This document shows, piece by piece, positions 1 through 7,607 of a DNA stretch of 17,746 bases. Position 1 is the first letter of the stretch; each line of letters opens with the position of its first letter. Below the pieces are notes generated by a model. The model was not told the origin of the DNA. It made no database searches and saw only the letters and a list, made by a program, of their open reading frames with translations. This stretch comes from Nitrospinota bacterium. Lineage in GTDB: Bacteria > Nitrospinota_A > UBA7883 > JADGGD01. Both the position numbers and the translations under genes were made by a program. The DNA lies in assembly GCA_015229165.1 (NCBI GenBank), contig JADGCD010000017.1, positions 1-17,746 of the forward strand. Direction: 5' to 3'.

Positions 1-2
1 TC

Positions 3-197
3 GGCGCCCATCTGCACGATGTCGTCGGCTACCGGGACCACCTTCCCCCCGCCGGGTCCGAAGGGTCGGTCGATTTCTCCCTCGTCCGCCGTCTCCTGCC
101 GGAGCGGGCGACGCTGGTCTACGAGTTGCGCGACGGCGTCGCGGACGACGAGGCGGCCCGGGGTTACGCCCGGCTCTGCCAGCTCATGCGGGGCTGA
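3..197 (+). CDS. Sugar phosphate isomerase/epimerase-like TIM barrel (C-terminal fragment)
   Basis: Only the last 64 residues are inside the window; the gene begins upstream. The reading frame ends with TGA at 195-197. The visible part carries a His-x-His-Asp motif (HLHDVVGYRDHLPP) followed by an acidic/glycine stretch and SVDFSLV. This resembles the C-terminal metal-site segment of xylose-isomerase-like (AP endonuclease family 2) TIM-barrel proteins, where the pattern is usually HLHDN...DxHLxPGxGxIDW. The substrate cannot be told. The next gene starts one base after the stop, so the two are probably translated together, which suggests a role near sugar or glycan metabolism. The family call rests on a short fragment. 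Confidence 0.6.
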   Translation, partial: GAHLHDVVGYRDHLPPAGSEGSVDFSLVRRLLPERATLVYELRDGVADDEAARGYARLCQLMRG

Positions 198-198
198 C

Positions 199-1368
199 GT
201 GTCGCGTCGCGTCGGCGTCGACCTGCGGGCGTTGCAGGACGGATTCAAGGCCCACAAGACCCGGGGGATCGGGGTCTATACCGGCGCCCTCATGGCCCGG
301 CGCGACCGGGCGCCCGCCGGGCTGGCGCTGGCGCCCTTCCACGACCCGAAGTTCGAGGCCGAACTCCCCTCCCGCTGCGGCTCCGCGCCGCTGGTCCGCA
401 CGCCGTTGGCCGCGCTTCTCGACCCGTGGATGAAGGAGTATGTCCGCCAGCACACCTTCCTGAAAGGACTCCTGACCCGCCATGCGCGGGAACAACGGCT
501 CGACGCGATCTTCTTCCCCTCCCATCTGGACGCCCCCTCGGGGTTGCCGGTTCCGACCGTCGTCACCGCCCACGACATGATCCAGCGGGCGCTGATGGAG
601 ATCCGTCCGGCCACGTTCAAGGACCGGCTCCATGTCCGCAAGCAGTGCGAGGTGTTGCGGCAGGCCGCGCGAATCATCGCCGTCTCGGCGCACACCGCCG
701 ACGACGTGGTCCGCTACGCCGGGGTCGACCGGTCGAAGATCGAGGTAATCCACAACGGGGTCGACCCGCTCTTCCGCCGTCTCGACCGGGCCGGCGACGG
801 GCCGGTGAACGGCCACCGCCTGCCGGAGCGGTTCGTCCTGAACGTGGGGGGGATCGACTGGCGCAAGAACGTGGAGCTGCTGTTCGACAGCTTCTCCCGG
901 CTGCTGGCTTCCCACCCCGACCTGTCGCTGGTGATGACCGGGGCCATCGAAAACGATCCCCGCTACGCCGGGTTCAAGGCCGACCTGACCCGCCGGGGGC
1001 TGGCCGACCGGGTCGTCGCCCCCGGCTACGTCTCTCCCGACGATCTGGTTCGCCTTTACAACCGATGCGAGGTTTTTTTCTATCCGTCGGTCTACGAGGG
1101 GTTCGGCCTGCCGGTGGCGGAGGCGATGGCCTGCGGGGCGCCGGTGATTTCGACGAACGTCTCGTCGATCCCGGAGGTGGCCGGCGACGCGGCATTGCTC
1201 TTCGACCCGGCCCGGCCCGACGATTTCGCCGACGGCCTGCGCCGGGTCATCGAGGAGCCGTCGCTGCGCCGGGATCTGTCGGAAAAGGGGATCGAACGGG
1301 CGGCCCGGTTCGACTGGAACGCCTGCGCCGAGGCCCACTGGCAGGTGTTGAGCGGGGAGGGTGGTTGA
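199..1368 (+). CDS. Glycosyltransferase family 4 (GT-B fold)
   Basis: Predicted 389-residue retaining GT-B glycosyltransferase that moves a sugar from a nucleotide-sugar donor to an envelope glycan or lipid acceptor. The N-terminal half begins RRVGVDLRALQDG and has a glycine-rich GIGVYTGAL loop. Mid-protein VVTAHDMI, AVSAHTADDV and KIEVIHNGVD are typical of GT4 proteins. The C-terminal donor domain has FVLNVGGIDWRKN and the E-x7-E region EGFGLPVAE at about residues 300-308, followed by CGAPVISTNVSSIPEVAGDAALLFDP. I chose GTG at 199 because it lies one base after the previous stop; the frame is open further upstream but that stretch overlaps the preceding gene and does not look like this family. 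Mannosyl- or rhamnosyltransferases look like this, but specificity cannot be assigned. Confidence 0.88.
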   Translation: MSRRVGVDLRALQDGFKAHKTRGIGVYTGALMARRDRAPAGLALAPFHDPKFEAELPSRCGSAPLVRTPLAALLDPWMKEYVRQHTFLKGLLTRHAREQRLDAIFFPSHLDAPSGLPVPTVVTAHDMIQRALMEIRPATFKDRLHVRKQCEVLRQAARIIAVSAHTADDVVRYAGVDRSKIEVIHNGVDPLFRRLDRAGDGPVNGHRLPERFVLNVGGIDWRKNVELLFDSFSRLLASHPDLSLVMTGAIENDPRYAGFKADLTRRGLADRVVAPGYVSPDDLVRLYNRCEVFFYPSVYEGFGLPVAEAMACGAPVISTNVSSIPEVAGDAALLFDPARPDDFADGLRRVIEEPSLRRDLSEKGIERAARFDWNACAEAHWQVLSGEGG

Positions 1369-1451
1369 CGGTGGGGGCAGGGCTTGAGGGGCGCCGTTCG
1401 TAACCGCCTCCTCCATCCATCGCAGCGCTCTTCGACGAGGAACGTTGTTGG

Positions 1452-1496
1452 GGGGGTGGGGCCAGGTATGCGCGTTTCCCCTTCGGCGCCACCCCC
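1452..1496. terminator. GC-rich inverted repeat between convergent genes (possible bidirectional terminator)
   Basis: The arms 1452-1463 (GGGGGTGGGGCC) and 1485-1496 (GGCGCCACCCCC) pair over 11 of 12 positions around a 21-nt loop. The repeat lies in the gap between the glycosyltransferase stop and the stop of the minus-strand HD-GYP gene, where a shared terminator would be expected. Neither side has a run of T, so it is not a textbook intrinsic terminator. Confidence 0.4.
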
Positions 1497-1520
1497 TGTC
1501 GATCCCAACGGTCGCGGGGG

Positions 1521-3131
1521 CTACTCCTTGGTGGTGTGGTCGACGGCGTACTCCCCCCGCAAATCCTTCTCCTGGAACGTGGGGAAGACGTCGGCCTTCT
1601 CCAGCAGGGCCACCAGATCGGCGTCCAGCTTCCCCCGCCCCACCTCGCCCCGGAGGATGTCGAACGCCTTCGCCAGGGGCATCGCCTTCTTATAGGGGCG
1701 GTCGCTGGCGGTGAGGGCCTCCAGAAAATCGGTGATGCACAACATCCGCGACTGGAGCGGCATATGGTCGCCGGTGAGACCCGACGGGTACCCCTTGCCG
1801 TCCAGTGTCTCGTGGTGCGATCCGGCGTAGAGGGGGGCGTTTTTCAGCTTGGTGGGGAAGGGGATCTTCTCCAGCATCCGCTGGGTCACGACGATATGGT
1901 CCTGCATGATCTTGCGCTCCTCGTCGGTCAGACTCCCCTTGCGGATCAGCAGATAATGCATCTCCTCGTCGGTGACGAGCGGCGCCCCGGTGGCCGGATC
2001 GGCGTAGCGGGCGCGGATGGCGTTCAGGCAGCCGATGCGGAGGTCGTCCATGAACTCCTGCGGCTCGTTGCAGGAGAGGACGAAGGCGGTGTCGTTGGCC
2101 AGGGTGGTCATCGTGGCGGCCAGTTCGGTCTCGATGGCGGCCACGGCCGCCTCCCCCCCGCCGTCGCGCAGGGCGGCCAGCTGCCGCTCCCGGGCGTCGG
2201 CGCGCACATGCTCCCGGTAGCGGCCGAACCGCTCCGCCAGCAGGGCCACCCGGTCGTAGATCCCTTCGAGTTTGGTGGCCTTGTCCATGATGTGCTGGGG
2301 GGAGACGATCTTGCCGATGTCGTGCATCCACCCGGCGATCCAGAGCTCCCGGAAGTCGTTTTCGGAGAAGTGGACGTCGGCGAACGGCCCGTCGGTGGCG
2401 GCGTCCACCGCCCGGGCCAGCTCCATGGTCAGCCCCGCCACCCGGCGGACGTGGCCGTGGGTGTATTTGCTGCGTGCGTCGAGCCCGGTGGCCATGACGG
2501 TCAGGAAGGCTTCGAAGAGCCGCTCGGTCTCCCGCAGGAGGCGGCTGTTGTTGATGGCCACCGCCGCCTGACTGGCCAGCGACTGGGCCAGGATGACATA
2601 TTGCTCTTCGAACGGCCCCAGACGGCCGTCGTGGGGGTCGATGCAGTTGACCAGTTGGAGGGCGCCGATGACGGTCCCTTCGTGGTCGGCCATGGGGACC
2701 ACCAGCATGGAGCGGGTCAGATACTTCCGGTCGGCGTCGAATTTCTTCGGGCCGGTGAAGTCGAACAGGGTGGAGGTGTAGACGTCGGGGATGTTGACCG
2801 TCTGGTTATTCAGGATGGCATAGCTGGAGACGAAGGCCGGATCGAGCGGCAGGGGGGGGATGTTCACCGGCGTCCCGCTTCTCCCCCCCATCCGGATGCC
2901 GAGGGTCTCGTTGCGGCTGATGGCGAAACGGAGCGCGTCCCCCTCCCGCAGGTAGAGGGTGCCGCCGTCGGCGTTCAGGAAACCGCAAACCTCCTCCACG
3001 ATCCGCTCCAGCAGCCGGTCGAGATCCCGCTCCACGGAAAGGGAGACGCCGATCCGGGAGAGCCGGGTGATGGTGTCCAACTCCCGCTCGTCCATCCCGC
3101 GGATGGCGCCGTGGGGGCGCCCTTCACTCAT
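1521..3131 (-). CDS. GAF domain HD-GYP c-di-GMP phosphodiesterase
   Basis: Predicted 536-residue cytoplasmic enzyme that hydrolyses cyclic di-GMP. A GAF-type sensory domain spans about residues 30-200 (for example RSMLVVPMADHEGTVIGALQLVN), followed by an HD-GYP domain. The metal-binding HD pair is at 270-271 (WMHDIGKI), HHE at 439-441 and GYP at 447-449 (HHETLDGKGYPSGL), so the catalytic signature is complete. Between the HDIGK helix and the conserved GSLTDEERKIMQDH segment there are about 100 extra residues (roughly 295-400), much longer than in a standard HD-GYP. It includes a helical, charged stretch (ADARERQLAALRDGGGEAAV). The start overlaps the upstream REC-REC-HD-GYP gene by 8 bases, so the two are probably one operon. 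The signal sensed by the GAF domain is unknown. Confidence 0.9.
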   Translation of the reverse strand: MSEGRPHGAIRGMDERELDTITRLSRIGVSLSVERDLDRLLERIVEEVCGFLNADGGTLYLREGDALRFAISRNETLGIRMGGRSGTPVNIPPLPLDPAFVSSYAILNNQTVNIPDVYTSTLFDFTGPKKFDADRKYLTRSMLVVPMADHEGTVIGALQLVNCIDPHDGRLGPFEEQYVILAQSLASQAAVAINNSRLLRETERLFEAFLTVMATGLDARSKYTHGHVRRVAGLTMELARAVDAATDGPFADVHFSENDFRELWIAGWMHDIGKIVSPQHIMDKATKLEGIYDRVALLAERFGRYREHVRADARERQLAALRDGGGEAAVAAIETELAATMTTLANDTAFVLSCNEPQEFMDDLRIGCLNAIRARYADPATGAPLVTDEEMHYLLIRKGSLTDEERKIMQDHIVVTQRMLEKIPFPTKLKNAPLYAGSHHETLDGKGYPSGLTGDHMPLQSRMLCITDFLEALTASDRPYKKAMPLAKAFDILRGEVGRGKLDADLVALLEKADVFPTFQEKDLRGEYAVDHTTKE

Positions 3132-4614
3132 GTCCGTTTCCTCCCTCCGACTCCCGCTCCTGCCACTTCATGAGGATCAGTTCGATCTCGCCGGCGCGGA
3201 AGAGGTCGTCCCACGCCTCCACCACCTCCGGGTCGAACTGGCTTCCGGCGCAGCGCAGGATCTCCGCCTGGGCGTCGTCCATGCTCCAGGCCTCCTTGTA
3301 GCAGCGCTTGGCCACCAGCGCGTCGAAAACGTCGGCCACGGAACATATCCGGGCGGCCAGCGGAATCCCCTTCCCGGCCAGCCGGTCGGGATACCCGGCG
3401 CCGTCCCACCGCTCGTGGTGGCTGCGGGCGATCTGGCGGGCGGTCTCGAAAAAGGGACGGGAGGGGAGAATCCGTTCGCCGTGCAGGGAGTGCCCCTTCA
3501 TGATGACGAACTCCTCGCCAGTGAGGCGCCCCGGTTTTTTCAGGATATGGTCGGGAATCGAGATCTTGCCGACGTCGTGCATGATGGAGGAGTAGCCGAT
3601 GTCCTCGACCACCGCTTCGGCCAGCCCCATCTTCCGGGCCAGCGCCTCGCAGAAGCTCTGGATGCGGTAGACATGGTTGCCGGTGGAGTCGTCCTTGGCC
3701 TCCGCCGCCACCGCCAGCGACAGGATGGCGTCGATGTTGGCCTGGCGCAGATCCTGGGTCCGCTCCCGGACCCGCTGCTCCAGGTTCATGTTGAACCGGG
3801 ACATTTTCTCGTTGGCGCGGCGCAGCTCTTCGTAGAGGCTCTTGACCCGCAACTGGCTGCCGATCCGGGCGACGAACTCCTCCGACGAGAAGGGCTTGAC
3901 GATGTAGTCGTCGGCGCCGGTGTTCAACAGCCGCTTGATGTTCTCCTTCTCGGAGATGGTGGTGGAGACGATGATGGGGATGAACTGGAACCGGGCGTCC
4001 CCCCGGATCTTCTCCACCAGCTCCCGGCCGTCCATGCGGGGCATGTTGATGTCGGTCAGGATCATGTCGAAGGCGTCGGGGGCGGCGTTGAGCGCCTCCC
4101 ACCCGGCCAGCCCGTCGGGGGCGTGCAGGACGGTGTGGCCGTTCTTCTCCAGCAGGTAGGTGGTGATGGCCCGGATGGTCTCCGAATCCTCCACCAGCAG
4201 GATGTGGGAGGAGCGGCGTCCGTCGGAGTGGCCGTCGAAGTTGCTCCGGACCCAGGCGGCCAGTTGCCCGGGGCGGAACGGCTTGATGAAGACCTCCTCG
4301 ACACCGGCCTTCTTGGCCCGTTCGATCTCGGTCTTGCTGTCCATGCCGGTGACGATGGCCACCGGGGTGTCGCGGGTCAGCTCGCCGACCTTGAGTTCGT
4401 TGATGAGATCGAGCGCGTCCTTGCCGGAGGCGGCGGGAAGGTCGACGAGGATCAGCCGGTGTCCCGACGCCCTGGCCTGACGGAGCCCCTCCCGGGCGTC
4501 GGCGGCGAAGACCAGATCCCCGTCGATGGCGTCGAGCTCGTCTTCGAGGATCAGCCGCGACACCGGATGCTCGTCGATGACGAGTATGCTCTGCGCGGCG
4601 GCGGGTCTGCTCAT
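3124..4614 (-). CDS. Dual-receiver HD-GYP response regulator (c-di-GMP phosphodiesterase)
   Basis: Predicted 496-residue response regulator with two receiver domains and an HD-GYP output. In the first receiver (about 8-125) the phospho-acceptor is Asp58 with acidic Asp14/Glu15 and Lys111 (IKPF). In the second (about 136-255) it is Asp188 (LTDINMPRMDG), with Glu142/Asp143 and Lys240 (VKPF). A coiled linker (about 258-295, rich in Glu, Arg and Gln) leads to the HD-GYP domain, with HD at 346-347 (MHDVGKI), HHE at 399-401 and GYP at 407-409. All expected active residues are present. Phosphorylation by an unseen histidine kinase probably controls c-di-GMP breakdown. It is the first gene of a two-gene operon and is divergent from lptF. 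Confidence 0.92.
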   Translation of the reverse strand: MSRPAAAQSILVIDEHPVSRLILEDELDAIDGDLVFAADAREGLRQARASGHRLILVDLPAASGKDALDLINELKVGELTRDTPVAIVTGMDSKTEIERAKKAGVEEVFIKPFRPGQLAAWVRSNFDGHSDGRRSSHILLVEDSETIRAITTYLLEKNGHTVLHAPDGLAGWEALNAAPDAFDMILTDINMPRMDGRELVEKIRGDARFQFIPIIVSTTISEKENIKRLLNTGADDYIVKPFSSEEFVARIGSQLRVKSLYEELRRANEKMSRFNMNLEQRVRERTQDLRQANIDAILSLAVAAEAKDDSTGNHVYRIQSFCEALARKMGLAEAVVEDIGYSSIMHDVGKISIPDHILKKPGRLTGEEFVIMKGHSLHGERILPSRPFFETARQIARSHHERWDGAGYPDRLAGKGIPLAARICSVADVFDALVAKRCYKEAWSMDDAQAEILRCAGSQFDPEVVEAWDDLFRAGEIELILMKWQERESEGGNGHE

Positions 4615-4696
4615 GGGCGCTCTCTGTTCACCGTTGCTTCATGCCTCCCGCGCCTTTCCGGCCCCGGGGACGTTACCTATGCTATCATTTTTCACC

Positions 4697-5866
4697 ATGC
4701 GACTGTTGGACCGGTACCTCTTCTCCGAGCTGTTCAAGCTCTTCGTCATGGCCACGCTGACCCTGCTGGCGGTGCTGTTGCTGGAGAAGGTCAATTTCCT
4801 CTCCGACCTCCTGCTGGGAAAGGGCGCCTCCTTTTCCGTCATCGGCATGTCGCTGCTCTGCCTGATCCCCACGTTCCTCGGCCTCGCGGCGCCGCTGGCG
4901 ATCCTGATGGCGTCGCTGATGACCTTCTCCCGGATGTCGGCCGACAACGAAATAACCGCCATGCGGGCCTCCGGAATCAGTCTCTACCGCCTTCTCCTGC
5001 CGGTGCTGGCCCTCTCGACGATCGCCATGGCGGGGTCGCTCTACCTCTCCACCTCGGTGACCCACCGCAGCAACCTGGCCTTTCGCGACATCGTAACCGA
5101 CATCGTCAAGACCAACATCACCATGGAGATACAGGAGCGCCGCTTCTCCACCCGGTTCGAAAACGTCATGATTCGCGTGGGGGAGAAGAAGGGGGACCTT
5201 CTCTACGGCGTCTTCATCGCCGACAGCCGCAACCAGCGGTCGCCCCGGATCGTGGAGGCCGACCGGGGGCGGATCGTCATCGCCCCGGCGGGGGACCGGA
5301 TCGTCATCGACCTGGCCGACGGGGTGATCCACACCGTCGACGAGAAGGACGACTCTTACCAGACGCTGGCGTTCGAAACGTACGGCGTGGGGATCGCCCT
5401 GGGCGCCGAGATGACCGGCTCGACGGAGAAGGAGATCCCCCACCTTTCGATCCCGGAGCTGCGGCAGCGGATCGCCTCCATCGACGCCCGCCGGGCGGCC
5501 GGGGAGCGGATCAAGCCCCCCTCGGCGGAGATCGTGGCCCTCCACCAGAAGTTCGCCGCCCCGCTGGGGTGTCTGGCGCTCGGGCTGCTGGGGGCGCCGC
5601 TGGGAATCATGAGCCACCGCCGGGGCAAGTCGGGGGGGTTCGGCCTGGGGGTGATGATGATCGTCATCAACTATCTGGTCTGGATGGTGGGGCAGGGGCT
5701 CGGTTCGGAGGGGAAGATTCCCCCCGAGCTGGGGGTCTGGGCGCCGAACCTGGTCATGGGGTGCGTCGGGCTCTACCTGATCCTCCGGGTCTCCAAGGAC
5801 ACCATGCCGACCCGGCTGGAGCTGTGGCTGGCGGACCGGCTCCGCCGCAGGAGAAAGCGGCGATGA
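4697..5866 (+). CDS. LptF/LptG family lipopolysaccharide export permease
   Basis: Predicted 389-residue inner-membrane protein of the YjgP/YjgQ family, the transmembrane half of the LptBFG ABC transporter that lifts LPS from the inner membrane. The N-terminus MRLLDRYLFSELFKLF is typical. Three hydrophobic segments lie in the first 125 residues, including LLCLIPTFLGLAAPLAILMASL. Next comes the coupling-helix-like segment SADNEITAMRASGISLYRLL, a soluble jellyroll-like periplasmic region (about 125-270), then three C-terminal membrane helices. I chose ATG 4697 over the in-frame ATG at 4679 because it gives the family-like N-terminus. No clear ribosome-binding site precedes it, but a TATCAT box lies 8 bases upstream. 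Its stop overlaps the PAP2 start (ATGA). LptF versus LptG cannot be settled; a partner gene is not in the window. Confidence 0.9.
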   Translation: MRLLDRYLFSELFKLFVMATLTLLAVLLLEKVNFLSDLLLGKGASFSVIGMSLLCLIPTFLGLAAPLAILMASLMTFSRMSADNEITAMRASGISLYRLLLPVLALSTIAMAGSLYLSTSVTHRSNLAFRDIVTDIVKTNITMEIQERRFSTRFENVMIRVGEKKGDLLYGVFIADSRNQRSPRIVEADRGRIVIAPAGDRIVIDLADGVIHTVDEKDDSYQTLAFETYGVGIALGAEMTGSTEKEIPHLSIPELRQRIASIDARRAAGERIKPPSAEIVALHQKFAAPLGCLALGLLGAPLGIMSHRRGKSGGFGLGVMMIVINYLVWMVGQGLGSEGKIPPELGVWAPNLVMGCVGLYLILRVSKDTMPTRLELWLADRLRRRRKRR

Positions 5867-6447
5867 ACGTTTTGTCGTCGCTGGACGCGTCCCTCTTCTT
5901 CGCCGTCAACAACGGGCTGTCGACCCCCTGGCTGGACGGGGTGATGACGTTCTTCACGGTGGCGGGGGACTTCGCCGGGTGGGCCCTTTTCGGGGCTCTC
6001 TTCATCCTCCTGTGGGACACGCCCAACGCGAAACGGCGGCTCCTGGCATTTGCGGCGGCGCTGGCCCTGTCGGGGGGGACGGTGAACCTGATCAAGGAGG
6101 TGGTGGCCCGGGACCGCCCGCTGGAGGCGTTCAAGCAGGGAATCGACGCCGGAACGGTGACGATCCATACGCCGTATCACGAGCTGGTGGCCCGCTCGTT
6201 TCCGTCGGGGCATACGCAGGCCGCCTTCACCGCTGCGCTGTTCTTCGTCCTCTACTACCGCCACCGGGGGTGGGGGGCCCTTCTGTTGACGACCGCGTCG
6301 CTGGTGGGGTTTTCGCGCATCTACGTCGGCGCCCATTATCCGGCGGATGTGGCGGCGGGCGCTCTGCTGGGAGCCGCCGGGGCGTGGCTGGTCTGGCGCC
6401 TTGACCGGGAGGCGCCGTTCAAGCCGGCGCCGGGGGATGCGCGCTAA
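5863..6447 (+). CDS. PAP2 (type 2 phosphatidic acid phosphatase) family membrane protein
   Basis: Predicted 194-residue integral membrane phosphatase of the PAP2/acid-phosphatase superfamily, probably acting on a lipid phosphate or pyrophosphate such as undecaprenyl pyrophosphate or a lipid A phosphate. All three signature motifs are present: KEVVARDRP at 78-86 (KxxxxxxRP), PSGH at 114-117, and SRIYVGAHYPAD at 151-162 (SRxxxxxHxxxD) with the catalytic histidines. Hydrophobic helices alternate around these motifs. ATG 5863 overlaps the lptF-like stop by four bases, so translation is likely coupled and a role in envelope lipids is plausible. The stop codon overlaps, tail to tail, the stop of the minus-strand PGPGW gene. 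The long in-frame extension upstream of 5863 is antisense or out of frame to other genes and was discarded. Confidence 0.9.
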   Translation: MNVLSSLDASLFFAVNNGLSTPWLDGVMTFFTVAGDFAGWALFGALFILLWDTPNAKRRLLAFAAALALSGGTVNLIKEVVARDRPLEAFKQGIDAGTVTIHTPYHELVARSFPSGHTQAAFTAALFFVLYYRHRGWGALLLTTASLVGFSRIYVGAHYPADVAAGALLGAAGAWLVWRLDREAPFKPAPGDAR

Positions 6448-6743
6448 AGGGTCGGGGGCTCTTCCGCCTTCCGGCCGAATCTTTTCTTCGCGATCCGGTA
6501 TTTCCGCCGGAACCGGACGAGCAACCGTTTGGCCCAGTAGAATTCCGACGCCAGAATGGCCAGCCCCACCGGTATCACCACCACCGCCGGACCGGGGGTG
6601 AAAATGAGAACCACGCCGAAGAGAATCACCGATACCCCCACCAGCAGTATCAGGAGACGCCGCAACCGGCGATAGGCGCCAAGGGCCATAAGGGCGGCGC
6701 CGTTGGTCGGGGGGGGGGGGGATTCTTCGGCGGGATCGGTCAC
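6444..6743 (-). CDS. PGPGW-type small transmembrane protein
   Basis: Predicted small membrane protein of about 99 residues. Two adjacent hydrophobic helices (RLLILLVGVSVILFGVVLIF and the following AVVVIPVGLAILASEFYWA) flank the motif TPGPA, followed by a basic tail (AKRLLVRFRRKYRIAKKRF). This matches the family named for its PGPGW motif (putative transmembrane proteins of unknown function). I place the start at GTG 6743, 27 bases after the transcription start expected from the promoter at 6777-6805. The frame stays open to an ATG at 6836, but that is upstream of the promoter. An internal ATG at 6689 is an alternative, and a 13-base C tract on the coding strand sits between the two starts. Function is unknown. 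Confidence 0.75.
   Translation of the reverse strand: MTDPAEESPPPPTNGAALMALGAYRRLRRLLILLVGVSVILFGVVLIFTPGPAVVVIPVGLAILASEFYWAKRLLVRFRRKYRIAKKRFGRKAEEPPTL
6709..6721. repeat. 13-base homopolymer G:C tract
   Basis: Thirteen consecutive G on the plus strand, C on the coding strand of the PGPGW gene, where they encode a proline run. This is the longest homopolymer I see in the window; other G runs reach 7-9. It lies just inside the predicted coding start, or in the leader if ATG 6689 is used. Tracts of this length are prone to slipped-strand changes. Confidence 0.9.
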
Positions 6744-6776
6744 TGCTCTTGTCCGGTTGGGGCTTGGCTTTTTATC

Positions 6777-6805
6777 ACTATGCGGGGGGCTGACGTTTCT
6801 GTCAA
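6777..6805 (-). promoter_or_regulatory. Sigma-70 type promoter of the PGPGW gene
   Basis: On the minus strand a perfect -35 box TTGACA (6805-6800) is followed by a 17-base spacer and a -10 box CATAGT (6782-6777, 4 of 6 matches). Transcription should start near 6770, which supports the GTG start at 6743 rather than the upstream ATG at 6836. Confidence 0.7.
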
Positions 6806-6872
6806 TGCGCCCCTGCCCTGTCGGGACGGCGTCCATCAGGTGCGCGGCTCTTCCCGATCCGCAAGCGCCATT

Positions 6873-6902
6873 AAAAAACCCCCGGCCTTTCGGTCGGGGG
6901 TT
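6873..6902 (-). terminator. Rho-independent terminator of flgM
   Basis: On the minus strand a 9-bp stem with one G-T pair (CCCCCGACC with GGCCGGGGG) and a GAAA loop (6900-6879) is followed by a six-base T run (6878-6873). It lies about 65 bases after the flgM stop. Confidence 0.9.
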
Positions 6903-6965
6903 GGTGAATCGGAGATTCCCGTAACCCGTGTCGGCTGGCGACAGGGTCGGCTGGGGCCCGAAGCG

Positions 6966-7295
6966 TCAGACGTCCTTGGCCACGTCGTTCAGGATGGCGG
7001 TGGCGACATCGCTGGCGACCGGCTGCCGGTAGGTTCCGTTGGCGATCTGGGTCTTGATCTGCGCCAGTCGGCTGACGCGACCGATGTCCGGCTTGCTCTC
7101 CATGGCCAGCCGATAGGCCTTGATGGCGGCCTGGCTCCGCTCGGAGACCTGGGCGGTCACCGTGGTCTTTTCGGGCGTGGCGCCTTCGGCCGATTTCTTG
7201 GCCACGTCACCACGGACCGATTCCCGGGACCGATCCGCCTTTTCGTTCTGGCGAACTTCCTGGGGCTTGCCGCCCGTGATTCTGTTGATGACCAT
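6966..7295 (-). CDS. flgM: Anti-sigma-28 factor FlgM
   Basis: Predicted 109-residue FlgM, which binds and inhibits the flagellar sigma factor FliA until it is exported through the finished hook-basal body. The C-terminal half carries the FlgM signature: KPDIGRVSRLAQIKTQIANG followed by TYRQPVASDVATAIL, corresponding to the sigma-binding helices. The N-terminus (MVINRITGGKPQEV) and a Lys/Ser/Thr/Glu-rich low-complexity linker fit the disordered first half of FlgM. ATG 7295 is preceded by a GGAAG-like site. The gene stands alone, with a sigma-28-like promoter at 7344-7370 and a strong terminator, so it should be fed back by the sigma factor it controls. No other structural flagellar gene is in the window. 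Confidence 0.88.
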   Translation of the reverse strand: MVINRITGGKPQEVRQNEKADRSRESVRGDVAKKSAEGATPEKTTVTAQVSERSQAAIKAYRLAMESKPDIGRVSRLAQIKTQIANGTYRQPVASDVATAILNDVAKDV

Positions 7296-7343
7296 CTTCC
7301 TTGCCTTTGCTCTGGGGGAGGTTCCTTCCTCCTCCGTACCATT

Positions 7344-7370
7344 ATATCGGCGCGGGAGGGGGGAAGTTTA
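7344..7370 (-). promoter_or_regulatory. Sigma-28 (FliA) type promoter of flgM
   Basis: On the minus strand TAAACTTC (7370-7363), an 11-base spacer and GCCGATAT (7351-7344) match the enterobacterial FliA consensus TAAAGTTT-N11-GCCGATAA at 6 of 8 and 7 of 8 positions. A TATAAT hexamer (7346-7341) overlaps it, so housekeeping transcription is also possible. It lies 49 bases upstream of the flgM start. Confidence 0.75.
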
Positions 7371-7511
7371 GCCCTATTCGCCAAACGGCATTCCGGGACA
7401 CGACCTGAGCCACGACCTTCTGGCATCATACGCGCCGGGCGCGGGGGGGGTCAATACGGGAATTGAAAGGGATGCATGACGAACTATCTTTATGATTCGG
7501 ACATTTGTCCC

Positions 7512-7538
7512 TTCAGATTTTCCAAAATCGTCCGATAA
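7512..7538 (+). promoter_or_regulatory. Possible sigma-28 type promoter of the small gene at 7608
   Basis: TTCAGATT (7512-7519), 11 bases, then TCCGATAA (7531-7538) match the FliA consensus at 5 of 8 and 7 of 8 positions with the correct spacing. The box points away from flgM. The rest of the 312-nt gap 7296-7607 holds only the flgM promoter, a short GC-rich dyad near 7431-7443 and no ORF I trust. Confidence 0.45.
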
Positions 7539-7607
7539 TGCGAACAGGAGTTAATGCGCGTCACCACGGATGGGGCGTCGGTAGCCTGATTACGTGGGAG
7601 GTGTGCC

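Noticed and set aside
184..1416. 410-codon minus-strand frame opposite the glycosyltransferase
   Set aside because: Low-complexity Pro/Gly/Arg/Val shadow of a clear GT4 gene.
2959..5862. Very long open frame running into the PAP2 gene, antisense to both HD-GYP genes
   Set aside because: Only the last 195 codons (PAP2) have family motifs. The rest is Gly/Pro/Arg/Asp-rich GC-driven shadow sequence opposite well-supported coding genes.
6744..6836. Longer N-terminus (ATG 6836) for the PGPGW protein
   Set aside because: The start lies upstream of a TTGACA-N17-CATAGT promoter on the same strand, so it would not be in that transcript.
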